A stretch of 64,000 bases of DNA from Nocardia transvalensis (GCF_015477765.1 NZ_JADLQQ010000006.1:248001-312000); one strand, 5' to 3'; positions 17,488 to 26,096 are shown, counted from the stretch's first letter. Numbers and translations are program-made. The notes: a model not told the origin generated them from the letters alone.

Positions 17488-18351
17488 TCACCGGAATTCG
17501 GACACGTTCTGCAGGACCCATTCCCGATAGGTGCGGGCGGGGGAACCGGTGATGCGGGCGACGGTGTCGCGCACTGTCAGCAACTCATCATTGACGTCGC
17601 CGCCCATGACATCGAGGAGTGCCTCCACTGTGTGCGGCCCGGCGATAGGGGTCAGCTGTTCGCGCGCCTGCGCACGGCTGATCTCGGTGACCGAAACCTC
17701 GTGGCCGACAGCCGCGGCGATCGTTTCGACCTGTTGGCGAGGGGTGATCGACGCCGGGCCGGTCAGGGCGTACGTCTGGCCCCGGTGCCCGGGCTCGGTC
17801 AGTGCCGCGCGGGCAACGCGGGCGATATCGGCGGGATGAACGGTGGGAAGACCGACGTCGGCGAAGGGGATCCGGACAGCGCGGTGCTCCCTGATCTCGT
17901 CGGCCCACCAGAGTGTGTTGGACGCGAACTGGGTCGGGCGCAGGATGGTCCAGGCCATGCCGGAGTCCTCGAGCAGTCGCTCTACTGCGGCGTTGTCTAG
18001 CGCCGGTCCCAGATGGGGATGGGTTTGCACGGTAATCGACGACACCAGCACCACGTGTTCGACGCCTGCCTGCCGCGCCAGCGACAAGATTTCGGCATCG
18101 GCGCCGACCCGCGACACCAGGAACAGCGTGGTCGCGTCCGCGAGCGCGGACTTCAGTGACTGCGCGTGTTGCAGGTCGGCTCGGACCGGTTCGACTCCGT
18201 CCGGCAGTGCGGCGGCAGCCGGGTCGCGGGTCGCCGCTCGGATGCGGATATTGCCGCCGTGAGCGACCAGTTCGGTCAGCAGTTCTCGGCCGATGTTGCC
18301 GGTGGCACCGGTCACCAGAACGGTTGCCGCGGGAGCCTCGATGGTGATCAC
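17488..18351 (-). CDS. NmrA-type NAD(P)-binding protein, probable SoxR target
   Basis: A 287-aa atypical SDR (NmrA/HSCARG or quinone-reductase-like). The motif VTGATGNIGRELL binds NAD(P); no YxxxK pair is present, as usual for this group. The GTG at 18351 is preferred because the promoter at 18359-18389 would start transcription there, giving a leaderless message; an upstream GTG at 18360 lies within the -10 region. SoxR-regulated epimerase/NmrA genes are known in Streptomyces, which supports the assignment of redox control. Confidence 0.82.
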   Translation of the reverse strand: MITIEAPAATVLVTGATGNIGRELLTELVAHGGNIRIRAATRDPAAAALPDGVEPVRADLQHAQSLKSALADATTLFLVSRVGADAEILSLARQAGVEHVVLVSSITVQTHPHLGPALDNAAVERLLEDSGMAWTILRPTQFASNTLWWADEIREHRAVRIPFADVGLPTVHPADIARVARAALTEPGHRGQTYALTGPASITPRQQVETIAAAVGHEVSVTEISRAQAREQLTPIAGPHTVEALLDVMGGDVNDELLTVRDTVARITGSPARTYREWVLQNVSEFR

Positions 18352-18358
18352 GGCCGCC

Positions 18359-18389
18359 ACGCTAGGACCTCGACTCGACTCGAGGTCAA
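18359..18389 (-). promoter_or_regulatory. SoxR-type (MerR-family) promoter
   Basis: On the minus strand TTGACC (18389-18384) and TAGCGT (18364-18359) are separated by exactly 19 bp, the overlong spacer of MerR-family promoters. The spacer carries an inverted repeat with 8-bp arms (18366-18387); its 18-bp core CCTCGAGTCGAGTCGAGG matches 13 of 18 positions of the E. coli soxS box. A soxR gene is found at 41600-42127. Confidence 0.78.
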
Positions 18390-18538
18390 GCGAAGTTCAT
18401 TGCAACGAGACGGTCACGATCGGCAATCTGGGCTAACATCTGGTAATCCGAGAGTAATATCTCTGCAAAGGCTAGAAGTTCCCGGTTTTACCCCCCGAAC
18501 TTCCGGAATCAGCAGTACGAACCACACCGGAGGTTCAC

Positions 18539-20206
18539 ATGAAGCGCCACGGTATCGACAGCTTTTATGTAGTCGGTGAGGGGGTTCTCGAATTCGACCG
18601 GGAGGGTAAACCCTCGGCGCGGCAGCCTTCGACGATCGAGGAGCTGCGGCGGTTCCGGTTCTCGCGGCTCGGGCCGGTCGGTGTGCAGACCGACGAGGCG
18701 ACGAGGGCCGCATTGGCCGCCGCGATCACGGCCGACGTGCCTCAGTTGGACTCTGCGGGGCCGCCGATTCCGGCCGGATTCACCTACCTCGGACAGTTCG
18801 TCGATCACGACCTGACCATGGACCGGACCGAGGCGCAGCTCGGCGAGGACGTCACCGTCGACGAGCTGGTGCAGGGCCGGTCGCCCGCGCTCGACCTGGA
18901 CTCGCTGTACGGCAGGGGGCCGACGGACCCGAACGACCGGGTCTTCTATGCCGAGGACGGAGTGACGCTCAGGGTCGGCAAGACCTCCCCGACCGACTTC
19001 CCCGACGACCGGGTGAACGTCGAGATGGAGGGTTTCGACCTGCCGCGGCGGGGTGGCACCGGCGGCACGGCCGCGGATCGGCGGCAACCGCTCATCCCGG
19101 ATATCCGCAACGACGAGAACCTTGCGGTCGCCCAGACCCACTTGGCGTTCATCCGATTCCACAACAGGGTGGTCGCGGAACTCGCCCTGCAGGGCTTCAG
19201 CGGGCGGCGGCTGTTCACGGCGGCTCGCGAGCAGGTCGTCCGGCACTACCAATGGATGGTGGCCACCGACTTCCTGCCGCGCATCGTCGACCCGGAGATC
19301 GTCGACGACGTGTTCCGGCACGGCCGCCGGTTCTTCGAGGCGCCGGGGTGGGGATGTATGCCGCATGGCAGGCGGCCGACCGTGCCGATCGAGTTCTCCG
19401 TCGCCGCCTACCGTCTCGGCCACAGCATGGTCCGCGGTGCGTACCAATGGAATCGAGTGTTCAACGGCACCGGCCCGGGCCCGATCGCCAGCCTGCTGCT
19501 GTTGTTCACCTTCACCGGCGTCAGCGGCAATTTCCAAGCAGGTTCCCAGATTCCGGATCTGGACGAACCCAATTCGGGGACCGTGGAGACCCTGCCGACC
19601 AACTGGATCGCGGACTTCCGCAGGCTCTACGACTTCACCGAGGCGGGCCGTCCCGATCTGGCGCCTCCGGCCGCGACAGGCGGCGGCAATGTGACGAAGC
19701 GGATCGACACTCTGCTGGTGAACCCGCTCGCCCAGCTACCGGCGGGCGCTTTCGGCGGCCGCGACACCGCGATCACCGACATCCAGCGCAACCTCGCCTT
19801 CCGCAACCTGACCAGGGCCCACATGGTCCGCCTGGCCAGCGGCCAGCAGATGGCGAAGTTCTTCGGCGTCGAACCACTGACCTGCGAACAGATCCTGGAA
19901 GGCAACCAAGGCGCGAACCTCGACGCACTCACCGACGAACAGAAATCCGCCGTCACCACCGACACCCCGCTGTGGTTCTACATCCTGCGCGAAGCGGAAT
20001 TCACCAACGGCCTACTCGGCCCCGTCGGCGGCCGCATCGTCGCCGAGGTCTTCCACCGCGCCATCGAGGGCAGCCACACCTCGATCCTCCGCACCCCCTC
20101 ATGGCACCCCACCTTCGGCCCGGACCTCACCACCTTCCGCATGACCGACCTACTCCTGTTCGCCTTCGAGGGCAAAGCCGACCTCCTCAACCCCCTCGGC
20201 GACTGA
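18539..20206 (+). CDS. Animal-type heme peroxidase family protein
   Basis: A 555-aa member of the myeloperoxidase-cyclooxygenase superfamily (PF03098). The distal-side motif LGQFVDHDLTMD contains the catalytic Gln/His and calcium-loop region, RNDENLAVAQTHLAFIRFHN is the conserved helix 5 region, and YRLGHSMVRG carries the proximal heme-ligand His. No signal peptide is visible, so it acts in the cytosol or is exported otherwise. Bacterial members oxidise halides, phenols or lipids; the substrate is unknown. The ribosome site CCGGAGG precedes the ATG. It stands alone, with no neighbour that explains it. Confidence 0.85.
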   Translation: MKRHGIDSFYVVGEGVLEFDREGKPSARQPSTIEELRRFRFSRLGPVGVQTDEATRAALAAAITADVPQLDSAGPPIPAGFTYLGQFVDHDLTMDRTEAQLGEDVTVDELVQGRSPALDLDSLYGRGPTDPNDRVFYAEDGVTLRVGKTSPTDFPDDRVNVEMEGFDLPRRGGTGGTAADRRQPLIPDIRNDENLAVAQTHLAFIRFHNRVVAELALQGFSGRRLFTAAREQVVRHYQWMVATDFLPRIVDPEIVDDVFRHGRRFFEAPGWGCMPHGRRPTVPIEFSVAAYRLGHSMVRGAYQWNRVFNGTGPGPIASLLLLFTFTGVSGNFQAGSQIPDLDEPNSGTVETLPTNWIADFRRLYDFTEAGRPDLAPPAATGGGNVTKRIDTLLVNPLAQLPAGAFGGRDTAITDIQRNLAFRNLTRAHMVRLASGQQMAKFFGVEPLTCEQILEGNQGANLDALTDEQKSAVTTDTPLWFYILREAEFTNGLLGPVGGRIVAEVFHRAIEGSHTSILRTPSWHPTFGPDLTTFRMTDLLLFAFEGKADLLNPLGD

Positions 20207-20214
20207 CGTCGTCC

Positions 20215-20533
20215 TCAGTAGTGCGAGACCATCTCGCCGAGGGCTCCGAGTTTGAGGACCGGGCCGTTGGTGATGGTTACTCCGCAGGCGGAAGCATTGG
20301 CCGCCAGGTTGGTCGGTAGCGAGTTCGGCACCGAGGTCGAGGAGGTGCCGTTCGGTTCGTTCGAGGTTGTCGACGCTGAAGTCGAGGCGGATTCGCCGCG
20401 GTGCGACGGGGTCGGGCCACGGGCTCGGTTGATGGTTGGCGACGCGCTGAAAGTTCAGACGAATGTCGTGGTTGTGCAAAGCCGAGCCGGATGCCAGGGC
20501 CTGGCGGCGGTCCAGACCGGCGGACGGGCGACG
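20215..20533 (-). pseudogene. Glyoxalase/VOC-family remnant
   Basis: Reading leftward from the stop of the reductase gene, the same frame encodes IRLNFQRV and RIRLDFSVDNLERTERHLLD-LGAEL-QPGGQCFR, the second half of a Glyoxalase_6-type VOC protein. There is no start codon, and after QCFR the frame loses likeness; a well-coded tail in the +1 frame (ending GALGEMVSHY, stop at 20215) follows. The fragment lacks the N-terminal half and is frameshifted, so it cannot work. Confidence 0.6.
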
Positions 20534-21139
20534 TCACGCAGGGGCGCCGAGCGGCGGGTGCTCGAGCACGCGGGGCTTGTACTCGACCAGCAGGATGCGG
20601 CCGTCGAAGGTGCGGTGCTCGATCATCTCGAGGGCAACGTCGGGATAGCCGTCGTAGATGCGTTCTGCGCCCGTGGCACCGGTGATCACCGGGAACATCA
20701 CGACCCGGAATCGGTCGACGAGTCCGGCTCGTAGCAGGGACCGGCACAGGCTCAGGCTGCCGATCGTGGTGAGCAGCCCCGAGCCGCTCGACTTCATGGC
20801 GCGGACCGCCTCGACGGCGTCGTCGCGGACGAGCGTGGAGTTGGCCCACGTCAGTGGCTCCTCGAGGGAGGAGGAGAACACCACCTTGGCCGCTCGCGTG
20901 AGCCCGTCGACCGACGCCTCTTCTTCGGGCCTGAACTCGTCTTGGCCGTCCGGGACCTCGCCGGCAGCGAATCCTGACATCAGGCGATAGGTGTTCGCTC
21001 CCATCAGGTGGGTGGCCTCGGGCTGCTCGCCGAGCCATGCGAGGTACTCCGGGCCCTCGAGGCCCCAGAACCCGGGCCATCCTTCTCCCGATGCGTAGCC
21101 GTCGAGGGTGGTGATGAAGTCGACCAGAAGCTCCGACAT
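20534..21139 (-). CDS. Dihydrofolate-reductase-fold protein (RibD C-terminal type)
   Basis: A 201-aa NADPH-dependent reductase of the RibD_C family: FITTLDGYASG at the N-terminus, HLMGANTYRLM, and GSGLLTTIGSLSLCRSLLRAGLVDRFRVVMFPVITG as the cofactor loop and core. The family includes unassigned reductases in many actinobacteria; it is not true FolA. The ATG at 21139 is preceded by AGGAAAGGACACCGCC. A VOC remnant follows directly after its stop. Confidence 0.87.
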   Translation of the reverse strand: MSELLVDFITTLDGYASGEGWPGFWGLEGPEYLAWLGEQPEATHLMGANTYRLMSGFAAGEVPDGQDEFRPEEEASVDGLTRAAKVVFSSSLEEPLTWANSTLVRDDAVEAVRAMKSSGSGLLTTIGSLSLCRSLLRAGLVDRFRVVMFPVITGATGAERIYDGYPDVALEMIEHRTFDGRILLVEYKPRVLEHPPLGAPA

Positions 21140-21227
21140 GGCGGTGTCCTTTCCTAGGGTGTCACGAGCTTTGACCGGCCGGGAGCCACAAACTCATCGG
21201 CCGCGCGCTGAGGCAACGACGAAACCC

Positions 21228-21300
21228 ATGACGCTGCAGCCGATCGTCTCGTCCGAGAAGTGGGAGGCAGCGTGGCAAGCGCTGCTGGTCGAAGAGACGT
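21228..21300 (+). pseudogene. DUF899-like N-terminal fragment
   Basis: The 24 residues starting MTLQPIVSSEKWEAAWQALL match the usual beginning of DUF899 thioredoxin-like proteins (MTLP-VVSREEW-ARKELL). Likeness stops after about 24 codons and the frame ends soon after, so only a stump remains. The assignment is tentative. Confidence 0.35.
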
Positions 21301-21384
21301 CGAGACGGTGGCCGTGCCGATCCGCCAGGCTCCGCCCGCTCAACTCCCGGCCGCCGCCGAACCACATTGATGCGAGCCTGTAAT

Positions 21385-21482
21385 CGGCATTTCCGTGCGT
21401 TGGAAAGCCTTGCCAGCCAACCAATCTGAACGAATTGCCAACGCGCGGCCAGCGGCATTACCGCGCGTTGCGTAAGCCTGCC
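21385..21482. repeat. Two diverged copies of an intergenic repeat
   Basis: CGGCATTTCCGTGCGTTG at 21385 and CGGCATTACCGCGCGTTG at 21453 begin two related units of about 30 bp, 68 bp apart. The first unit continues into GCCAGCCAACCAATCTG and is echoed at 26043 in front of the broken MerR gene. Its role is unknown. Confidence 0.5.
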
Positions 21483-21939
21483 CCGAACGCGGTTTTGTCA
21501 CGAACCGCTGTTGTGATGGTGTGCGAATTGATGGGAGCTACCTGGATCGGTTCGTCGAGCTTGTTTACCGGGTTCGGGTGCCGATTCGGGTGAGGCCACC
21601 GCACTGGACAGGCACCAGAGCGGAAGCCCTGGACAGCTACACCCCCGACGAACACCGCCCCGAGAACCGCCGCACCCCGATCACACAGTCCCACAGACCT
21701 TCCACACCATTCACAGGGCCCAGCCGCCCAAAACACCCCGTGAAAGGTATCGAAGGTCTGTGGATGCGGCCCTATCTGCCGTTTCGACTCTCCGATTTAC
21801 CAAGACCGCAACGCGGCCAACCTGAGCAAAACCGCACTGCCGCAACCAGATACGAGTAACTCACCTTCGGCTACCCGGCCACGACCCGTATCGCCGCCAT
21901 CAATCAGCGCTCCGATGTCCTGACTGATGAAAACAAGCC

Positions 21940-23133
21940 CTAGCTCGTGAGCGGTAAGAGTTCCGGCAGCGTCAGGGCCGCGTGGGCCGGTCGACCCGCC
22001 GCGTTAGGCATGGTGCTGAGTGTGCGGAGCATGTCGTTGCGTTGCGTCAAAGCCTTTGCGGTAGTTGGGAATAGCGTGGCATCGCCCTCGCCGACTTGGT
22101 CCTGATTCACCGTCACGAACTCACGGGTGTCGTGTTCGTACGCGGCGAAGCCTGCGGCGTGATCCCGGTCGGCCAGCGAATCGGCGAGCATGTACGCACC
22201 GACGAGCGCGAGGCTGGAGCCCTGTCCGGTGAGGAATGAGGGTGCGTACGCGGCGTCGCCGACCAGCGCGACCCGTCCTCTTGACCAGCGGGGCATCCGG
22301 ATCTGGCTGACCACGTCGAAGAACAGATCATCCGCGGCACGCATGGCGGCGACCAGGCCCGGGACCTCCCACCCCGCGTCGGCGAAGACCGCGGCGACCA
22401 GGTCCCGTTGGGCTTGCGGGTTCCGGAACGCGTCGAACGGCGGTTCCGGGTGGGCGAAGTTCAGGAGGACGTGCACGTCGTCGTTGCCTGCTACGGCGTA
22501 AAGCGCAGCGGCTCTACCCGGGGTGTTCCACATCATCACCTCGTCGGAGAGTCCGAAGGTGTTGGGCACGGTGAAACCGGCGAAGCAATAGCCGAGGTAT
22601 CGGTGGAACTGCTCTTCGGGACCGAACAGGAACTCGCGCGTGCGTGAATGCAGACCGTCCGCACCGAACACCAAGTCGAACGAACGCGTGCTGCCCCCGC
22701 GGAAGGCGACGTCGACGCCGTTGCCGGACTGGCCGAGGGAGTCGATGGAGTCGTTGAACACGAATTCCACATCATCACGGACCGCGGCATAGAGAGCGTC
22801 GGTCAGATCCCCGCGCCGCACCTCCAGATCCTGCCCCGGGACGCCGCCGGTGAGGGCGTGCGGTTCGACCGAGGCCACCTCGTCGCCGTCCTCGTCGAGG
22901 AAGGTCAGTCGACGCAGGTCGATATGCGAATCCCGCAGTCGCGGCAGGATTCCCATCCGCCGGACGACCTCGAGTGCGGTGCCGCGCACGTCGATCGGGT
23001 AACCACCGCTACGAAGGGTGCCCGCCTTCTCCACGACCGTCACCTCGAATCCGTAGCGGTTCAGCCAGAACGCGAGGGCAGGCCCCGCGACGCTGGCCCC
23101 GGATATCAGGACCTTGCGATCGGTGCGGGTCAT
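21940..23133 (-). CDS. FAD-dependent aromatic monooxygenase
   Basis: A 397-aa flavoprotein hydroxylase of the PHBH/Tet(X)-like class. LISGASVAGPALAFWL is the FAD-binding start, VFGADGLHSRTRE the DG motif and RVALVGDAAYAPSFLTGQGS the GD motif. Such enzymes hydroxylate aromatic compounds or antibiotics, including rifamycins or tetracyclines, but the substrate is not readable here. Its ATG overlaps the stop of the MFS gene (ATGA) and has AAAGGAG upstream, so exporter and monooxygenase are co-expressed, which suggests detoxification. Confidence 0.9.
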   Translation of the reverse strand: MTRTDRKVLISGASVAGPALAFWLNRYGFEVTVVEKAGTLRSGGYPIDVRGTALEVVRRMGILPRLRDSHIDLRRLTFLDEDGDEVASVEPHALTGGVPGQDLEVRRGDLTDALYAAVRDDVEFVFNDSIDSLGQSGNGVDVAFRGGSTRSFDLVFGADGLHSRTREFLFGPEEQFHRYLGYCFAGFTVPNTFGLSDEVMMWNTPGRAAALYAVAGNDDVHVLLNFAHPEPPFDAFRNPQAQRDLVAAVFADAGWEVPGLVAAMRAADDLFFDVVSQIRMPRWSRGRVALVGDAAYAPSFLTGQGSSLALVGAYMLADSLADRDHAAGFAAYEHDTREFVTVNQDQVGEGDATLFPTTAKALTQRNDMLRTLSTMPNAAGRPAHAALTLPELLPLTS

Positions 23134-24527
23134 GCGTCGACTCCTTTGCTCATGGTGCGGGCGACGAACAAGGACAGCGCCGTGACGACGCCGGCGATGA
23201 CGAAGCCGATGACGAAGGCCGATTCGGCCGGGACATCCGATCCGGCCGGGGTCCCGGCGGTGAGGATGGCACCGCAGACTTGCACCCCGACCGCGAAGCC
23301 GATCACGCGAGTCACCAGGACCAGGCTGGTGGCGATGCCGGTGTCGCCTGGATTGACGCAGGTAGCGGTACTGGTCACCAGCGCGGTGACGCACAGGCCG
23401 TTGGCAAGCGCGATCAGCATCTTGCCGACGACGAGATGCCAGATCTCGGTGTGCACAGCTGCCACGGCGAGCAGAGCGACGGCCATGATGACGATCCCGG
23501 CGGTGACCACGGCCCGTGAGCCGAAACGCCGTGCCCCGATGCCACCGATCGGCCCTGCCAGCGACGCGGCGACGGCACCGGGCAACAGGAAGAAGCCGAT
23601 CGCGGTGGCACTGACCCCGAAGCCGTACCCGCTCCCGGATATGTCGAACAGCTGCGGGATGAGATAGACCGCCGCCGAGGTACCGATGCAAATCATGAAC
23701 GTCAGCAGGCATGACTGCCAGATTGCAGGCCGTGCCAGCATGCGCAGATCGATCATCGGCGCGGCCGCACGACGCTCGACGGCTATCCAACCGGTCGCGA
23801 AGGCGGCCAGCAGCACGAGCAGACCGCCGAGCACGAGTGGCTGCGCGACGATATCGGTTGCCAGCGCGAGCACCAGCATCAGCGTGACCAGCGTCCCGCT
23901 CAACAGAGCCAGACCAGGCCAGTCGAATCCGGCGTTGTCCGACCGGCGTGGCGAATCATCCGGCATCAGCCTGTTCACCAGCATGGTGGCCCCGATGATC
24001 GCGATCGTCGGCAGCGCGAACATCCAGTGTCGGGACAGCGCTTCCGCCACCGGCCCGGCCGATAGCGTGCCCACCATCCCGCCACCGACGAACAACCCGC
24101 TGACGACCCCGATGGCCACCTTCGACTCGCCCGCCGGAAGGTGTTCGCGCACCAGAATGAACGACAAGGGCAACGCGCCCACCATCGCACCTTGCAGAAC
24201 CTGACCGGCCAGCAGCACCGGCGGGTTCGGTGCCATGGCGGATACCAGGCCACCGGCCGAGACCACCGCCATCAGCCGGACCAGGACTCGTTTTCCGCCA
24301 TAGCGATCGCCGAACTTACCTGCGACCGGTGTGATCAGTGCGCCGGTGATGAGCAGGACGACGCTGAGCAACGCCCCTTCGGCCGGACTCATATCCAGCT
24401 CCCGTTGCAGGAGTGGCAGCGTCGGCGTCACCACCGACTCCAAGGCGCCGGTGGCGACTGCCAGCAGGCCGAGGGCGCCGACAGCAGCCTTGCCGATGCG
24501 GACCGGGGGAGCCGCGATTGCGGTCAT
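23130..24527 (-). CDS. MFS transporter co-expressed with monooxygenase
   Basis: A 465-aa drug:proton antiporter of the 14-TM DHA2 type, with motif A GKFGDRYGGKRVLV and a conserved ALESVVTPTLPLLQ first helix. The ATG at 24527 follows GGAAGGACG; a frame open 11 codons further is less likely. It is divergent from a TetR gene across a 92-bp region with a clear operator, and coupled to the FAD monooxygenase, forming a probable resistance or detoxification module. Confidence 0.9.
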   Translation of the reverse strand: MTAIAAPPVRIGKAAVGALGLLAVATGALESVVTPTLPLLQRELDMSPAEGALLSVVLLITGALITPVAGKFGDRYGGKRVLVRLMAVVSAGGLVSAMAPNPPVLLAGQVLQGAMVGALPLSFILVREHLPAGESKVAIGVVSGLFVGGGMVGTLSAGPVAEALSRHWMFALPTIAIIGATMLVNRLMPDDSPRRSDNAGFDWPGLALLSGTLVTLMLVLALATDIVAQPLVLGGLLVLLAAFATGWIAVERRAAAPMIDLRMLARPAIWQSCLLTFMICIGTSAAVYLIPQLFDISGSGYGFGVSATAIGFFLLPGAVAASLAGPIGGIGARRFGSRAVVTAGIVIMAVALLAVAAVHTEIWHLVVGKMLIALANGLCVTALVTSTATCVNPGDTGIATSLVLVTRVIGFAVGVQVCGAILTAGTPAGSDVPAESAFVIGFVIAGVVTALSLFVARTMSKGVDA

Positions 24528-24582
24528 GAACGTCCTTCCCGTCATGGCCGGGCGCGACACGCACCCATGTGCCGGTGGCTAC

Positions 24583-24602
24583 ACTACACCGTGCAGTGTA
24601 GT
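24583..24602. promoter_or_regulatory. Probable TetR operator
   Basis: ACTACAC-CGTGCA-GTGTAGT, a perfect 7-bp inverted repeat with a 6-bp centre, lies between the divergent MFS (start 24527) and TetR (start 24620) genes, 18 bp before the TetR start. Confidence 0.7.
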
Positions 24603-24619
24603 CCGGATAGGATGTGCGC

Positions 24620-25246
24620 ATGCCGACCACGAAGACGCTGCGTGCGGGGTCCACCCCGAAGCGGACCGCCATTCTCGCGGCGGCCCGGGAACTGTTCCTC
24701 ACCGAAGGCTTCGACCGTTCCAGCGTCGACGCGGTCGCCGCCCGGGCCGAGGTGTCCAAGCGGACGGTCTACGACTACTTCGGCGACAAGCAGACATTGC
24801 TGCAAGCGGTCGTCGATGCCGTCGGTCAGTCGCTGATCAGCACGATCCGGCGCACCCTCGACGACACCCTCACCGACCTCACCGAGGACGCCGATCTCGA
24901 GGACGCGCTGGTCACGTTCGCGATGCGCATCGCGACCGACATGCTCGGTTCGGCAGAGTATGCAACGCTGCAGCGACTCGTCCGGGCGGAAGCCGGCGCC
25001 CAACGCGAAAACCCGATGGCCGACACCCCCGACGAGGCGCTTGCCGAGCGGTTCGCCGCCTTCGGTGCGGCCGGGCTGCTCGACGTCCCCGACGCCCGGC
25101 TCGCGGCCGACCAGTTCATCGCGCTCACCTTCGGCGTCGCGATGGATCGGCTCGGTTCCGCGAATGCCGTGGAAGACGCCCGCGTCCGGCCGCTTGTCGT
25201 CGCGGGCGTGCGGACCTTTCTCCGGGCCTACCGAATCAGGCCTTGA
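24620..25246 (+). CDS. TetR-family regulator of the MFS/monooxygenase pair
   Basis: A 208-aa repressor with HTH SSVDAVAARAEVSKRTVYDYF and a C-terminal domain resembling AefR-like regulators (LRRLVRAEA-type helix read here as LQRLVRAEAGAQ). ATG at 24620 has AGGA seven bases upstream; a GTG two codons earlier is possible. The palindrome in its promoter and the divergent arrangement argue for autoregulation and control of the pump. Confidence 0.9.
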   Translation: MPTTKTLRAGSTPKRTAILAAARELFLTEGFDRSSVDAVAARAEVSKRTVYDYFGDKQTLLQAVVDAVGQSLISTIRRTLDDTLTDLTEDADLEDALVTFAMRIATDMLGSAEYATLQRLVRAEAGAQRENPMADTPDEALAERFAAFGAAGLLDVPDARLAADQFIALTFGVAMDRLGSANAVEDARVRPLVVAGVRTFLRAYRIRP

Positions 25247-25600
25247 TGCCGTGCTTGCTGATGTAGAAGTTGCGGAAGGCGATCAAAGCGCCGAGGACGA
25301 CCAGCCATTGCATGGTGCTGACCAGTGGTATCGAGTCGATCGGCAGGGTGTAGGCGAGTATGACGCGGACCAGACCGTCCAGCACGAAGACCGTGCCCCA
25401 GACCGCGGTCAGCAGTCGTAGTCGGCGGCGGAAGCGGGAGTCGTTGTCCCAGCGGGCATCCCATGGTGCGCGACAGCTGGATCTTCGGCGCACTGGGCCT
25501 GTGGATGCTGGCCACCCTGTGCACCCAGTATCCGTTCATCCGGACCATGGCCCGCACCATCGTCACCGTGAAGATCGGCGAAGAGGGCTATCGGCAGTGC
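25236..25600 (-). pseudogene. VC0807-family membrane protein broken by an internal inversion
   Basis: On the minus strand 25466-25236 encodes a good C-terminal half (PWDARWDNDSRFRRRLRLLT, then VLDGLVRVILAYTLPIDS, to the stop). The preceding part of the same family (RDSWIFGALGLWMLATL, then RTIVTVKIGEEG) is encoded in the opposite direction, on the plus strand at about 25461-25600. The two pieces meet head-to-head at a CCATGG. An in-place flip of about 140 bp explains this. The first roughly 90 residues are missing. Confidence 0.7.
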
Positions 25601-25726
25601 ACCAGGTGGCGGCATACGGCGGTGCGCTTCTGAGCGGCGGTGCGGTCCGTCTGCTGTGTGATCATCTCCGCTCCGGTCTCGGTCATGATCGCCTGCGCCA
25701 CCGTGGAAGGCAGCAGGGCCGGGCAA

Positions 25727-26004
25727 TGTTCGAGCGAACCGGCGCCTTCTCCTGCACCGTGCAACTGGTAGCCGCCACTGGTCCCGGTGCGACCGACCGC
25801 GTCACTGCCGAGCTCCGCAGGAGAGGTCATGACACCATCGACGGCCTCAGCGCCGTAGGAGAGCCGCAAGCAATTGCCGATGCCGTCGCACGATTCGTGC
25901 AGGCTGGTGACCACACCGTCATTCTCGAGCCCACCCCCGACGAACCCGACCCCGCAGGACTCGTTCGCCTCGCCGCGGAGAAGGTCCACCCGCTCCTTCC
26001 GTAA
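25727..26004 (+). pseudogene. C-terminal fragment of an LLM-class flavin-dependent oxidoreductase
   Basis: The plus strand encodes VQLVAATGPGATDRVTAELR, then GEPQAIADAVARFV and HTVILEPTPDEPDPAGLVR to a stop at 26004. This is the usual C-terminus of F420/FMN luciferase-like monooxygenases (the TVVLQPT-DEPD motif). The N-terminal two thirds, with the TIM-barrel active site, are absent, and upstream frames are noise joined to the VC0807 debris. Confidence 0.6.
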
Positions 26005-26042
26005 ATACACGACCGAGGATTGCTCTCGAATCGAACCATATT

Positions 26043-26096
26043 CGGCATTTTCGTGTGTTGATTCGGCATGTCAGCCAACCGATCTGGACGCCTGAT
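26043..26096 (+). repeat. Third copy of the 21385-type repeat
   Basis: CGGCATTTTCGTGTGTTG followed by CAGCCAACCGATCTGGACG parallels the 21385 copy with roughly 70 percent identity by eye over 55-60 bp. It overlaps the start of the broken MerR gene. Confidence 0.45.

Larger units (their letters stand above)
21140..21939. other. 800-bp gene-poor stretch with decayed sequence
   Basis: No intact gene is supported. It holds a DUF899-like N-terminal fragment (21228-21300) and two diverged copies of a repeat (21385, 21453). On the minus strand around 21700 a peptide PCEWCGRSVG resembles the first half of a C-x2-C zinc motif but is broken by frame changes, suggesting another decayed gene. Confidence 0.5.

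Noticed and set aside
21458..21736. A minus-strand 92-aa frame containing PCEWCGRSVG.
   Set aside because: The zinc-like motif is incomplete and the remainder needs two frame changes; treated only as possible debris.
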